Source: Kosakonia pseudosacchari
Lineage (GTDB): Bacteria > Pseudomonadota > Gammaproteobacteria > Enterobacterales > Enterobacteriaceae
Length of the DNA stretch: 64,000 nt
Direction of reading: 5' to 3'
Assembly (NCBI RefSeq): GCF_900184035.1
Contig: NZ_FXWP01000009.1
Location: 798,553 to 862,552 of the forward strand
Part shown: piece after piece, positions 56,813 to 64,000 of the stretch
How positions within the stretch are numbered: position 1 is the first letter of the stretch
Layout: the number at the start of each line of letters is the position of its first letter
Notes under the pieces: generated by a model
What the model saw: only the letters and a program-made list of their open reading frames with translations
Told to the model about the DNA's origin: nothing
Database searches by the model: none
Position numbers and translations under genes: made by a program

Positions 56813-57340
56813 TCAGATGATGTCGGCTATCCAGTCTGCAAATGCGCACACGGCGGGAGAAAGCAAGCGTTGATGTGGATGCAGCAAAGTGACCGGTACT
56901 GATGGCGGCTGCCAGTCGGCCAGAACCTCGATTGACCTTCCTTCCCGCAGATGCTCCGGGATAATACTTTCGGCAACCTGCGCCAGCCCGAAACCTGCAA
57001 GACACATTTTTATATAGAGCCCCGTTTCGTTAACAGCCACATCGCCATTAACAGAGACGGACAGCGTTTTTGTGCCGCGCGCAAAACGCAATTCACTCGT
57101 TCGCCTGGCTGAGCCGGAAAAGTCATGAATCGCCAGATGCTCTGCCCATTCGTCGGGCGACTGCGGGATCCCGTATTCCCGGAGATACGCCGGAGAAGCA
57201 CAGATTATCCAGCGAAACCGGCCAGGCGGACGAGCGACCAGCGTTGAGTTATTCAACTCCCCCGTTCTAATCACGCAGTCGACCCCTTCCTGATAACGTC
57301 GTGATGCGAAGGTTTCTGCCAGACGTCGCTGACGTGTCAC
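56813..57340 (-). pseudogene. LysR-family regulator truncated to its effector domain
   Basis: A 175-residue remnant equal to the C-terminal two thirds of a LysR regulator (GVDCVIRTGELNNSTLVARPPGRFRWIICASPAYL, cited by ends; FGLAQVAESIIPEHL). The HTH and linker, about 110 residues, are missing, and the upstream 160 bp shows no continuation in any frame. It lies convergent to the SDR at 56031. Confidence 0.85.
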
Positions 57341-57503
57341 CTTGCCGTCATGGTGGTGTCGTGTACGGTGCCAGCATCATAGGTAAGTATCTTCGCAGGC
57401 ATTGCAGTGGCCGATAACAGCGCTGACTGTCGCGAAGAAGCTTATGGCGTGGCGGTTCGCCGGTGCTGAAGAAAAAGAGTAACTTTCGTAACCGGGACAA
57501 CTT

Positions 57504-58004
57504 ATGGATATGGCACATTTTTTAAGAGCAACACCCGTATGGGTATGGATACTGCTGGCTTTTTTACTACGTCGCGGTTTTGCTGCGCTTTATGACCGAA
57601 AGATGGCAATCGGACGGTTGTTTTTACTGCCGGTACTTTTTCTTGTCTGGGGAGCCTATGGCGTTATCACCGAGACAGAACTGCCCGGAGTCAGCCTGAG
57701 CATGATGATAGCCGGGCTGCTCGCAGGCAGCGCACTCGGATACAGATTGTGGCGCTCACAGCCACCGCTGAGAGATACAGATAATCCGGGCATGGTTATC
57801 AGAAGTGGGACACCGCTGACGCTGGGGTTGATTGTGATTGCGTTTAGTATGAAGTTTACCCTGACCTCGGCGCTTTATCTGCAGCCAGGGCTAAGGTCAG
57901 CCACCAGTTTTTGTCTGTTATTTGGCGGTATGACGGGGCTTGTTGACGGCATATTCTGGGGGGGAACCCTGCGACTTTACCTCCCCTGGTACAGTAAAAG
58001 ATGA
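57504..58004 (+). CDS. DUF6622-type membrane protein
   Basis: A 166-residue inner-membrane protein with about five spans (VWVWILLAFLLRRGFAALYD, GRLFLLPVLFLVWGAYGVI, GMTGLVDGIFWGGTLRLYL). The pattern fits a small conserved membrane family (DUF6622) of unknown function. No obvious partner gene; a weak ribosome binding site precedes the ATG. Confidence 0.75.
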   Translation: MDMAHFLRATPVWVWILLAFLLRRGFAALYDRKMAIGRLFLLPVLFLVWGAYGVITETELPGVSLSMMIAGLLAGSALGYRLWRSQPPLRDTDNPGMVIRSGTPLTLGLIVIAFSMKFTLTSALYLQPGLRSATSFCLLFGGMTGLVDGIFWGGTLRLYLPWYSKR

Positions 58005-58024
58005 TTAATTGACACTGCCCGTAA

Positions 58025-58171
58025 CAGAGATCCAACCGACTCGCCGAGTCAACGCTGCTGATCCTTGCCCTGCTGATGGACTGGCTAAAAAAGATACCGG
58101 CCAGCATCCCTGAAATGGACAGGTTATTTTTGCCCGGTGATACTCTCCGCTTTCTGCGAAAGCGGGGGTGA
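58025..58171 (+). pseudogene. 3' relic of an unknown gene
   Basis: 48 codons are open from an in-frame stop to TGA, with coding-like content (NRLAESTLLILALLMDWLKK, FLPGDTLRFLRKRG). There is no start codon with a ribosome binding site, so it looks like the last part of a lost gene. Family not recognised. Confidence 0.3.
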
Positions 58172-58256
58172 AAGGTTGATGCAAAGCCGCTAAACAGGCG
58201 GCTTTGAGCGAACAGTAGAAGTTCGGCATGCATATTGACATCGCGAGTCTTGAGTC

Positions 58257-58272
58257 ATGGGGAGCAGGTCAA
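58257..58272. repeat. 16-bp inverted repeat, left copy flanking the AraC-GyrI gene
   Basis: ATGGGGAGCAGGTCAA is the reverse complement of the right copy at 59283-59298. A related GGGAGCAGGTCA occurs at 59403, next to an IS3 orfA relic, suggesting these are insertion-sequence ends. Confidence 0.6.
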
Positions 58273-58381
58273 AGGTTCGTAACATAGCTACCTGGAAATG
58301 CTCTCCCTTGAGCGTCTTTGGGCAAGATCGGTCAGGCAAACTGACTCGCCTTCGAGCATATTAAGCAGCACGGAGGAAGTC

Positions 58382-59257
58382 ATGTGTGATAATAAAACTG
58401 ATAGTTACGCCAGACGCTTTAAACAGGTCTTTGATTATATTGACCATCATCTCGATGACGTCTTATTACTGGAAAAACTGAGTGAAGTGGCTCACTTCTC
58501 GCCATTTCATTTCCATCGCCAGTTTTGTAGTTATTGTGGGATGCCACCTGGTCGTTACATCCAGATGATGCGCTTAAAACGCGCATCTTATCGACTGGCT
58601 TTTAATCCGTTAGAGAAAATCACTGATATCGCGTACGACGCCGGTTTCCAGCATTCTGAATCGTTTAGCCGTGCTTTCAGACAAATGTTCGGTCTATCAC
58701 CGACGCAATTCCGCCAGCTGCCCCCCTGGGTGGATTGGCATAAGCGCATATCCGAACCTTACAAAGCCAGGAGACAAACCATGCAAGGCCAGGTCAGGAT
58801 CATTACTTTCCCCGCGACGTCAGTCGCAATGCTGACGCATTATGGACAACCGGAGCTAATAAACGAAACGGCGGCTCGCTTTATTGAATGGCGAAAAACC
58901 ACGGTTTTTTCACCGGTTGCCAGTAGCCAGACATACGGTATTGCACCACACGATCCAACCCTAACGCCGCCGGATGAATTTGAGTTCCATATTTGCGGAA
59001 CCGTCACGTCACCCATTATGGAAGACAATCGCTTCGGGGTAATGAATAGCGTCATTCCGGCTGGTCGCTGTGCGATGTTACGTCATCAGGGATCGCATGA
59101 TGCGTTAACCGGGTTGGCTAAATCTTTGTATCGGGACTGGTTGCCAGAGAGCGGAGAGGAACTTCGCGACTTCCCGCTTTTCTTTCATTACCACAACTTT
59201 GTGCATGAGGTAGCGGAACATGAATTGCTCACGGATATCTATTTGCCGTTGAAATGA
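58382..59257 (+). CDS. AraC-family regulator with GyrI-like effector domain
   Basis: A 291-residue regulator: N-terminal tandem AraC HTHs (LSEVAHFSPFHFHRQFCSYCG, IAYDAGFQHSESFSRAFRQMFG) and a C-terminal GyrI-like/SbmC domain (RIITFPATSVAMLTHYGQ to TDIYLPLK) that binds small amphipathic ligands, as in Rob-like or BmrR-type regulators. A strong CGGAGG precedes the ATG. It is bracketed by 16-bp inverted repeats and may have moved as a unit; no neighbouring target is obvious. Confidence 0.93.
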   Translation: MCDNKTDSYARRFKQVFDYIDHHLDDVLLLEKLSEVAHFSPFHFHRQFCSYCGMPPGRYIQMMRLKRASYRLAFNPLEKITDIAYDAGFQHSESFSRAFRQMFGLSPTQFRQLPPWVDWHKRISEPYKARRQTMQGQVRIITFPATSVAMLTHYGQPELINETAARFIEWRKTTVFSPVASSQTYGIAPHDPTLTPPDEFEFHICGTVTSPIMEDNRFGVMNSVIPAGRCAMLRHQGSHDALTGLAKSLYRDWLPESGEELRDFPLFFHYHNFVHEVAEHELLTDIYLPLK

Positions 59258-59282
59258 GCTGATTCAGGGTCATTGCTCATCG

Positions 59283-59298
59283 TTGACCTGCTCCCCAT
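59283..59298. repeat. 16-bp inverted repeat, right copy
   Basis: TTGACCTGCTCCCCAT, the exact inverted match to 58257-58272. The enclosed 1.04 kb carries only the AraC-GyrI gene and no transposase. Confidence 0.6.
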
Positions 59299-59423
59299 CA
59301 ATTAAACCGTGATATTTGCAACGTCCGCTCCTGGCCGGGAGCGGTCGGGGCATCACACTCAGGGTCACAGGGATGTAGGACTAACAGTGGCGTGTAATAA
59401 TCAACCGGGAGCAGGTCAGAGTG

Positions 59424-59532
59424 TATGGGCACACCACGATTTACACCTGAATTTAAGGAAGAAACCGTCCGTCAGATAACGGAACGCGGTTATTCCGTCG
59501 ACGAAGTTTCTCACCGCGGGGCGATTCAGCAT
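59424..59532 (+). mobile_element. IS3-family orfA remnant (5' end)
   Basis: 36 codons starting MGTPRFTPEFKEETVRQI and TERGYSVDEVSHR match the N-terminal helix-turn-helix of IS3-family OrfA; the frame then breaks at a stop. The rest of the element is missing. Confidence 0.8.
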
Positions 59533-59609
59533 TAGGCCGGAGAGTTGATGGAACTCATTGGCCAGGAAAAGTTAAAATGTCCGTTCATGAAAGTAAGTCG
59601 GAATAAAGA

Positions 59610-59990
59610 ATGAGTCTTGACTTCGTGCTGGTAAAAGCAAAGGGTGGAGTGAATTCGATCGGAGAACTCGAGCAGGACAGTTCCTTCGCACGATCAAACT
59701 ACAAGGCATACGCCGAACAACTATTCCCTGGACTTATATGGCAGGCGGATGACACCGCCATCGTCGATGGGGCGGGTATGTTTATTGAAGTGTCCCTCTC
59801 GGATGAGATGTTACACCTTGGTCTTAGAGGCTGCGGTGACATCCTGACAGCCATTAGCAAGATTGCCGTTGAAGCTGCAATGGCGGGCATCGTAGTAATT
59901 GACGTACAAACGTCAGATATCCTCGCAGTTGAGGCCCTGTGCGCTACAGACTATCTTTCTTGGTATCGATCTATCTTTGGCGTCAACTAG
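59610..59990 (+). CDS. Hypothetical protein, possible immunity-type
   Basis: A 126-residue acidic soluble protein (SLDFVLVKAKGGVNSIGELEQD, DDTAIVDGAGMFIEVSLSDEML). The start MSLDFVLVKAKG and small acidic character recall immunity proteins near polymorphic toxins, but I cannot assign a family. GGAATAAAGA precedes the ATG. Neighbours are IS debris and an SRPBCC gene. Confidence 0.6.
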   Translation: MSLDFVLVKAKGGVNSIGELEQDSSFARSNYKAYAEQLFPGLIWQADDTAIVDGAGMFIEVSLSDEMLHLGLRGCGDILTAISKIAVEAAMAGIVVIDVQTSDILAVEALCATDYLSWYRSIFGVN

Positions 59991-60392
59991 CTGTAGCGAC
60001 CTGCGTTTATAAATGCTCAAACCCGCATTCAGGGGTTCTACGCCGGCCCCCCTATAGTGAAAGTAATTTTTCAATAAATTCTTTATCACTTTTTTGAAAT
60101 ACAATGTCTAACTGGCCTGCTCCCCTTTATTTAACAAAGGATGATGTTGGTCACGTCCGCCCCTGGCACGAAGCGGCCATTTATTCCATATTTGTTATCC
60201 ATTCAGACCAGCTTTTAAAAAGCCACTACGCCGCAAATCTCAGCAGCCCTTTCACTGGTCTGCTGGCTACTGATGAGCTTTTCAGAAACCTGTCTGAGCG
60301 AGATTCACTCTCCTGAACGAAAAATGAGGTTTGGCTTTTTTGGCGTTACGCCATTATAAGTACACATTAACTATGTTCACTTACGTTATCTG

Positions 60393-60836
60393 ATGAGCAA
60401 TTTTATGAATGAAAACAACGCCTGGAGCAAGCGCTATACGCTCACGGTAAAAAGCAAGCCAGAAGCAATATGGCAGGCCTTTGTCGACACCGATAACTGG
60501 AAACGATGGAACCCTGGTGTAAAGTCGATCACTATCGAAGGGCCATTTCGTACGGGAACCTGGTTCACAATGGCGTTACCTCAAGGAGTGGTTGTCCGTA
60601 GCCAGCTTACCGATGTTTCTGAAGGAAAATATTTCATAGATGAAACCTGGGTGGATGACACACTGGTCAAAGTTGAACATCGTATTGAGGCATCCGGTGC
60701 CGATCAGAGTACCGTGATTTATGCGATCAGTACCCAGGGTCCTCAGGCTAACGCTTTCGGAGAGGGGATCAGCGCGGACTTCCCGGAAGTGATGGAGGGA
60801 CTGGCTAAATACCTTGCCGAAACAGGTTCGGTGTAA
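60393..60836 (+). CDS. SRPBCC-family (polyketide cyclase/START-like) protein
   Basis: A 147-residue single-domain SRPBCC protein. AIWQAFVDTDNWKRWNPGVKSI and TWFTMALPQGVVVRSQLTDV are typical of the family, which binds hydrophobic ligands. A start four codons later (60405) is equally possible. Upstream of the Rid gene but not obviously cotranscribed (134 bp gap). Confidence 0.84.
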   Translation: MSNFMNENNAWSKRYTLTVKSKPEAIWQAFVDTDNWKRWNPGVKSITIEGPFRTGTWFTMALPQGVVVRSQLTDVSEGKYFIDETWVDDTLVKVEHRIEASGADQSTVIYAISTQGPQANAFGEGISADFPEVMEGLAKYLAETGSV

Positions 60837-60970
60837 TGGCATCGGTAAGCATTAAGCCTCTTACTGGTCGTTCTGGCGACGGGTTGGATGATAGTCAGAA
60901 GGGAATCACCACGGGGCATCACGGTTTGGCACATGCAGGCATTTATTAAGTCATCAATTTGAGAAAAATC

Positions 60971-61354
60971 ATGAAAAAATCGATAGTTCCTGAAGAATTT
61001 CAGCATTATTTCGATGACTGGCACTTCTCCCCCGTCATCGACGCTGATGGCACTGTGTACCTTTCAGGTGTTACCGCAGCACGCAAGGACAAACCGATAA
61101 GTAAGCATCCTGAAGAACAATTTCATGATGCGTTTTATAAGCTTGGCGTTTATTTAAACGTTGCCGGTTTGAGTTATGAACACATACTTGAAATGACAAC
61201 TTTTCATATTGATCTTAAAAAACATATAGACGTTTTTTCGAAAGTAAAAGATGAGTATATAAAGGCGCCATACCCGGCATGGTCCGCCATTGGCGTATCA
61301 GAATTCATTCCAGAAAATGCGCTTGTGGAAATGCGGATTGTGGCGAAAAGATAA
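60971..61354 (+). CDS. Rid-family protein lacking the catalytic arginine
   Basis: A 127-residue YjgF/Rid fold protein (GTVYLSGVTAARKDKP, HILEMTTFHIDLKKHI, NALVEMRIVAKR). The position of RidA Arg105 is taken by Trp in YPAWSAIGV, placing it among Rid4-7-type members without enamine deaminase activity. The ATG at 60971 is chosen over a TTG 12 bp upstream. The GNAT gene follows 33 bp downstream. Confidence 0.88.
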   Translation: MKKSIVPEEFQHYFDDWHFSPVIDADGTVYLSGVTAARKDKPISKHPEEQFHDAFYKLGVYLNVAGLSYEHILEMTTFHIDLKKHIDVFSKVKDEYIKAPYPAWSAIGVSEFIPENALVEMRIVAKR

Positions 61355-61387
61355 TTTCCACATGTCATATTTTATGAGAGTTGCACT

Positions 61388-61951
61388 GTGAGTGTTAAAT
61401 TAATTGAACCTTTGATGTCGAATTTATATGCTCTGGAGCCCTTAGATAAATCTCATGCTAACGAAATGTATGCAGGGTTATGTTTTGTTGACGATTATAA
61501 ATTTATACCGTCCAACCCACCGGCAAGCCTGGATGAATTGACAGCACGTTATGAGAGAATATCTCAGCGTTACTCCCCGGATAAGAGCCAGGTATGGCTA
61601 AACTGGGTCATTATCCATCGTAATTCCGGTGCGTATCTTGGGTATGTTCAGTCGACCATTATGGTTGATAAAGACTGGGCATATATTGCTTATCATGTGT
61701 TTGGGCGGTATCAAAAAAAAGGGGTGGCAAAACAGTGTGTGCGGATGGTAATAGATTTTTTATTCAATAATTATAATTTATCTCATATCGACGCATTGAT
61801 TGACTCTCGTAATATGGCCTCAATTGGTTTAGTGGAATCTTTGAAACTTAAAAAAATTAATGAGTTGAAAGATGCGGATTTTTTCAAAGGATCGATAAGC
61901 GATGAATTTCATTATAGAGTTTTTGCTAACGAATGGACGACAAAGGCGTAA
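61388..61951 (+). CDS. GNAT-family N-acetyltransferase
   Basis: A 187-residue GNAT protein with GTG start (GAGAG upstream). The acetyl-CoA motif reads RYQKKGVAKQCVRMVIDF, a variant of the R/Q-x-x-G-x-G/A loop, and SHIDALIDSRNMASIGLVESL is the usual following helix. It resembles ribosomal-protein-type (RimJ/L-like) acetyltransferases. AT-rich. It follows the Rid-family gene by 33 bp, possibly one unit. Confidence 0.86.
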   Translation: MSVKLIEPLMSNLYALEPLDKSHANEMYAGLCFVDDYKFIPSNPPASLDELTARYERISQRYSPDKSQVWLNWVIIHRNSGAYLGYVQSTIMVDKDWAYIAYHVFGRYQKKGVAKQCVRMVIDFLFNNYNLSHIDALIDSRNMASIGLVESLKLKKINELKDADFFKGSISDEFHYRVFANEWTTKA

Positions 61952-62479
61952 GTTTACAACGATAATTAATGAAAGGTATGTAAGATGAAATACCACCAAA
62001 AGGGAAAAGGACGTTCAAAAATTGAATTTTATTCAAACCATCCATTCAGATACTGAAAAATCACCTTTCGCCCCATCACGCAGTCGCATGTAAAACTTGT
62101 TCAAATGAGAAACTTGTTTACTTTGAACTTTCCCTGCTAATCAATCTACCGATCTACCTGCAGCGTCCTTCCGTTTCTGGCACGAACGCGTCAGTTTTTA
62201 CTGTTCGCTCAGCGCGAAAAGCGGAGTCGGTACATATCGCATCACGCATCCCTTAATCGTGACTACCTGAATTGGTAGCCTCCCTTCTCTTTCGAACCTG
62301 GAGACTTGTGGTGTATCACGAGCCTGGATATTCTCATTCCGGGTCCGTGCTGCCCGCCGCTCGCTTCCTGAAGGGAAAAGGTGAAAGCATGTAAGTTCTC
62401 AACCTCATTAATGTTAAAACTCTTGATGGTCGGGACGTGGTAATGCGAGCACCACCATTTCCTGACAGCAGGAGGAAAT
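61952..62479. other. Intergenic region with dispersed repeat
   Basis: 528 bp without a supported gene. Positions 62165-62230 hold an extended copy of the dispersed repeat. Antisense open frames near the VOC gene lack support. Confidence 0.42.
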
Positions 62480-63013
62480 ATGTTTTCTATCGAGCAAGCC
62501 AAACAAATGGCTGCAAAATTAAAAGCCTCGCTTGAGTTGCGTGAACATAAGATTTCGTATTCCACCGCTCTCGAAACGGTTGCCCACCAGTTAGGCTTCA
62601 GAGACTGGAACACAGCTGCAGCAACGTTGCCCTCGCGGATCCCACCGTCTCAAATTCAATTCAGTAACCCCATCCCCATCCTGCGAATTTTTGATGTCCG
62701 CAAAGCACAGGAGTTCTATCTTGAATTTCTGTCATTTAGTGTGGAGTTTGAACACCGGTTCGAGCCCGGTTTACCGCTGTATATGGGCATTGCCAGAGAA
62801 GGGTTGCAGTTACATCTTTCTGAACATCACGGTGATGCCAGTCCGGGCGCAACGATATTTATTCCTCTGAATAATATTGCGTTACTCAGAGATGAACTTC
62901 ACGGCAAACAATATGGATACGGTCGCCCGGAAATTGTTAAGCAAGACTGGGGAGACGTTATGGAAGTCCACGACCCGTTTGGTAACCGACTCCGATTCTG
63001 TCAACAAAACTAG
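62480..63013 (+). CDS. Glyoxalase/bleomycin-resistance superfamily protein with Glyoxalase_8-type N-terminus
   Basis: A 177-residue protein. Residues 1-50 (EQAKQMAAKLKASLELREHKIS, HQLGFRDWNTAAATL) match the helical N-terminal domain of 'glyoxalase superfamily' proteins, followed by a VOC domain (IPILRIFDVRKAQEFYLEFLSF to MEVHDPFGNRLRFCQ). Related proteins bind bleomycin-type drugs or other ligands. AGGAGGAAAT precedes the ATG. Resistance is not implied by sequence alone. Confidence 0.85.
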   Translation: MFSIEQAKQMAAKLKASLELREHKISYSTALETVAHQLGFRDWNTAAATLPSRIPPSQIQFSNPIPILRIFDVRKAQEFYLEFLSFSVEFEHRFEPGLPLYMGIAREGLQLHLSEHHGDASPGATIFIPLNNIALLRDELHGKQYGYGRPEIVKQDWGDVMEVHDPFGNRLRFCQQN

Positions 63014-63047
63014 GTTGTCCGTCTTAAATATGGGGATTGCCGATGAG

Positions 63048-63230
63048 ACTTTCCCCTTTTTAAGGTACGCAAGGGATTCAGTTCTGAGGGCGAAATGCCG
63101 CCATCTTTCTTGCGCCATGTAGAGAGTGCGGCATCGGAAATCCCCCGCCTACGCAGACTTCGGATACCCGCGTACCCAGTTCACCCTGCTTCAGGGCAAA
63201 GACAATCTGTTCTTCGGTGAATGGTGATTT
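63048..63230 (-). mobile_element. IS3-family orfA remnant, frameshifted
   Basis: KSPFTEEQIVFALKQGELG is a clear IS3-family OrfA N-terminus. After SEVC the reading frame shifts by one base, and the shifted frame continues the family sequence (RGISDAALSTWRKKDGG). A different IS3 subgroup from the remnant at 59424. Confidence 0.82.
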
Positions 63231-63512
63231 TTCATCGGTACCATCTCCGTTCAGGGGAGCACATTTCTTGCCGGAATTCTGTTTCTGAATGGGGCAGGAT
63301 TCCAGGTCAGGGTCAAAATAGCTAGCCCCAATTGGTTCCCACCTTACATCAGACATAAACGCGACATAATGTCCCTGTAATGTCCAGCATCCAGTCCTGT
63401 AATAAAGACGACCCGCCTCGCGCGTCAATATTTCACCCGATGCATGGTGAAATCGAACCTGCCCATTGAAAACATCGCGTCTTACAATCCTGAGAATTGA
63501 GTACGCATTCAC
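63231..63512 (-). pseudogene. 5' part of an unknown gene interrupted by the IS3 remnant
   Basis: About 91 codons from MNAYSILRIVRRD to SGKKCAPLNG lead directly in frame into the IS3 relic. Likely an unidentified small gene whose 3' end was replaced by the insertion. Confidence 0.45.
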
Positions 63513-63652
63513 AGGACTTACTCACGAGTCATACCAGCCGACATCAGTGCCTGTTCGCTTTACCTTATGAACCGGTAAGCATACGGATTTCGCAGCAAAT
63601 CCTTGCATTGCTCACACCTTAAGCGAACAGTGATGAAAGCTTAAAATCTTGC

Positions 63653-63681
63653 TTGACCGTTTCAGTACAACTCCCTATAGT
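63653..63681 (+). promoter_or_regulatory. Sigma-70 promoter of the right tRNA-Ser gene
   Basis: TTGACC and TATAGT are separated by 17 bp, closer to consensus than the left copy's promoter, with GC-rich discriminator AGCGCCCC. The flanking sequence is otherwise unlike the left promoter; only ACAATGT just before the tRNA is shared. Confidence 0.8.
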
Positions 63682-63724
63682 AGCGCCCCGTTGCCCCCAG
63701 TACTGGCTGGCAGCAATACAATGT

Positions 63725-63812
63725 GGTGAGGTGTCCGAGTGGCTGAAGGAGCACGCCTGGAAAGTGTGTATACGGCAACGTATCGGGGGTTCGAATCCCC
63801 CCCTCACCGCCA
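63725..63812 (+). tRNA. serX: tRNA-Ser (anticodon GGA), right copy
   Basis: Identical over all 88 nt to the copy at 4647-4734, with anticodon GGA at 63759-63761 and encoded CCA. It has its own promoter. Which copy corresponds to E. coli serX cannot be decided here; the left copy has the ghrA neighbour. Confidence 0.96.
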
Positions 63813-63994
63813 TCATTCAAAGAAGAGCCCGCATGCAAATGCGGGCTTTTTTTTCGTATATCGCACGCCGCCGGGGGGGATGAGAAGCCCCGACCGGGGT
63901 TCGACAACTGGCGCAGCCAGTTGGACAGATGACGAGCCCGCGAGGAATCTGCCCGTAGGGTGAGCGAAGCGAATCAATCCCCCCCTCACCGCCA
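63813..63994 (+). repeat. 182-bp tRNA-trailer repeat downstream of the right tRNA-Ser (array continues past the window)
   Basis: The same unit as at 4735-5579, with terminator hairpin, internal 8-bp hairpin and the final 19 bp of the tRNA gene. The next unit's first bases (TCATTC) reach the window edge, so further copies are expected. Confidence 0.88.
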
Positions 63995-64000
63995 TCATTC

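Larger units (their letters stand above)
59258..59609. other. Decayed mobile-element region
   Basis: Holds the right inverted repeat (59283-59298), a dispersed-repeat copy (59321-59347), an IS-end-like GGGAGCAGGTCA (59403) and an IS3 orfA relic. Confidence 0.6.

Noticed and set aside
60104..60316. 70-codon plus-strand frame
   Set aside because: It runs through a copy of the dispersed intergenic repeat, so the open frame is incidental.
62263..62613. 116-codon minus-strand frame overlapping the VOC gene
   Set aside because: Antisense to the better-supported glyoxalase-type gene and without a ribosome binding site.
5580..63724. Integrase or prophage in the accessory region
   Set aside because: No frame resembles a tyrosine or serine recombinase, and no phage structural genes were seen.

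Overview
The window reads as a chromosomal segment of an Enterobacteriaceae close to the Enterobacter/Kosakonia/Citrobacter group. The left edge has the E. coli gene order csgE-csgF-csgG | ycdZ-ycdY-ycdX-ghrA | tRNA-Ser(GGA), and several proteins (CsgF, GhrA, YcdZ, MmuM) are near full-length matches to their E. coli namesakes as I remember them. Genus assignment is inference.

Layout. Positions 1-4383 are core genome: the end of the curli secretion operon, then four genes on the minus strand. At 4647 lies serX-type tRNA-Ser(GGA). It is followed by a tandem array of about 182-bp units, each ending in the last 19 bp of the tRNA gene. An identical 88-nt tRNA-Ser gene with its own promoter and the same 182-bp repeat sits at 63725, close to the right edge. 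The 59 kb between the two tRNA copies looks like an accessory region. No integrase gene is visible in it.

Content of the 59 kb. Most of it consists of small self-contained modules, each a transcription regulator divergent from or adjacent to one to six metabolic genes. They include LysR with a quinone-reductase-like MDR plus an ABM monooxygenase; AraC with azlCD; AraC with a glutamine amidotransferase; TetR with DUF1348 and a CMD/AhpD-like protein; LysR with an SDR plus an MFS exporter; AraC with an SDR; LysR with an NmrA-like reductase; AraC with two SDRs; and HxlR with an SDR. Larger systems are a chemoreceptor (11.3-13.2 kb), a STAND-type regulator next to an MFS exporter and an SDR (16.4-21.3 kb), a two-component system divergent from a MipA/OmpV outer-membrane protein (31.5-34.7 kb), the S-methylmethionine salvage pair mmuPM with MetJ boxes (43.8-46.2 kb), and a six-gene ridA-ABC transporter-PLP deaminase operon divergent from an IclR regulator (46.5-52.5 kb). 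I interpret the last as D-serine-type amino-acid import and deamination with built-in disposal of 2-aminoacrylate.

An AT-richer pocket (about 24.7-31.5 kb) carries a CatA-type chloramphenicol acetyltransferase, an erythromycin-esterase-like protein, a GNAT and an orphan barstar. The right end (about 56.8-63.5 kb) is decayed: a LysR without its DNA-binding domain, two IS3-family orfA remnants, 16-bp inverted repeats flanking an AraC-GyrI gene, and short gene relics. A short degenerate repeat family is scattered through the intergenic gaps of the accessory region. No CRISPR array, rRNA or plasmid origin was seen.
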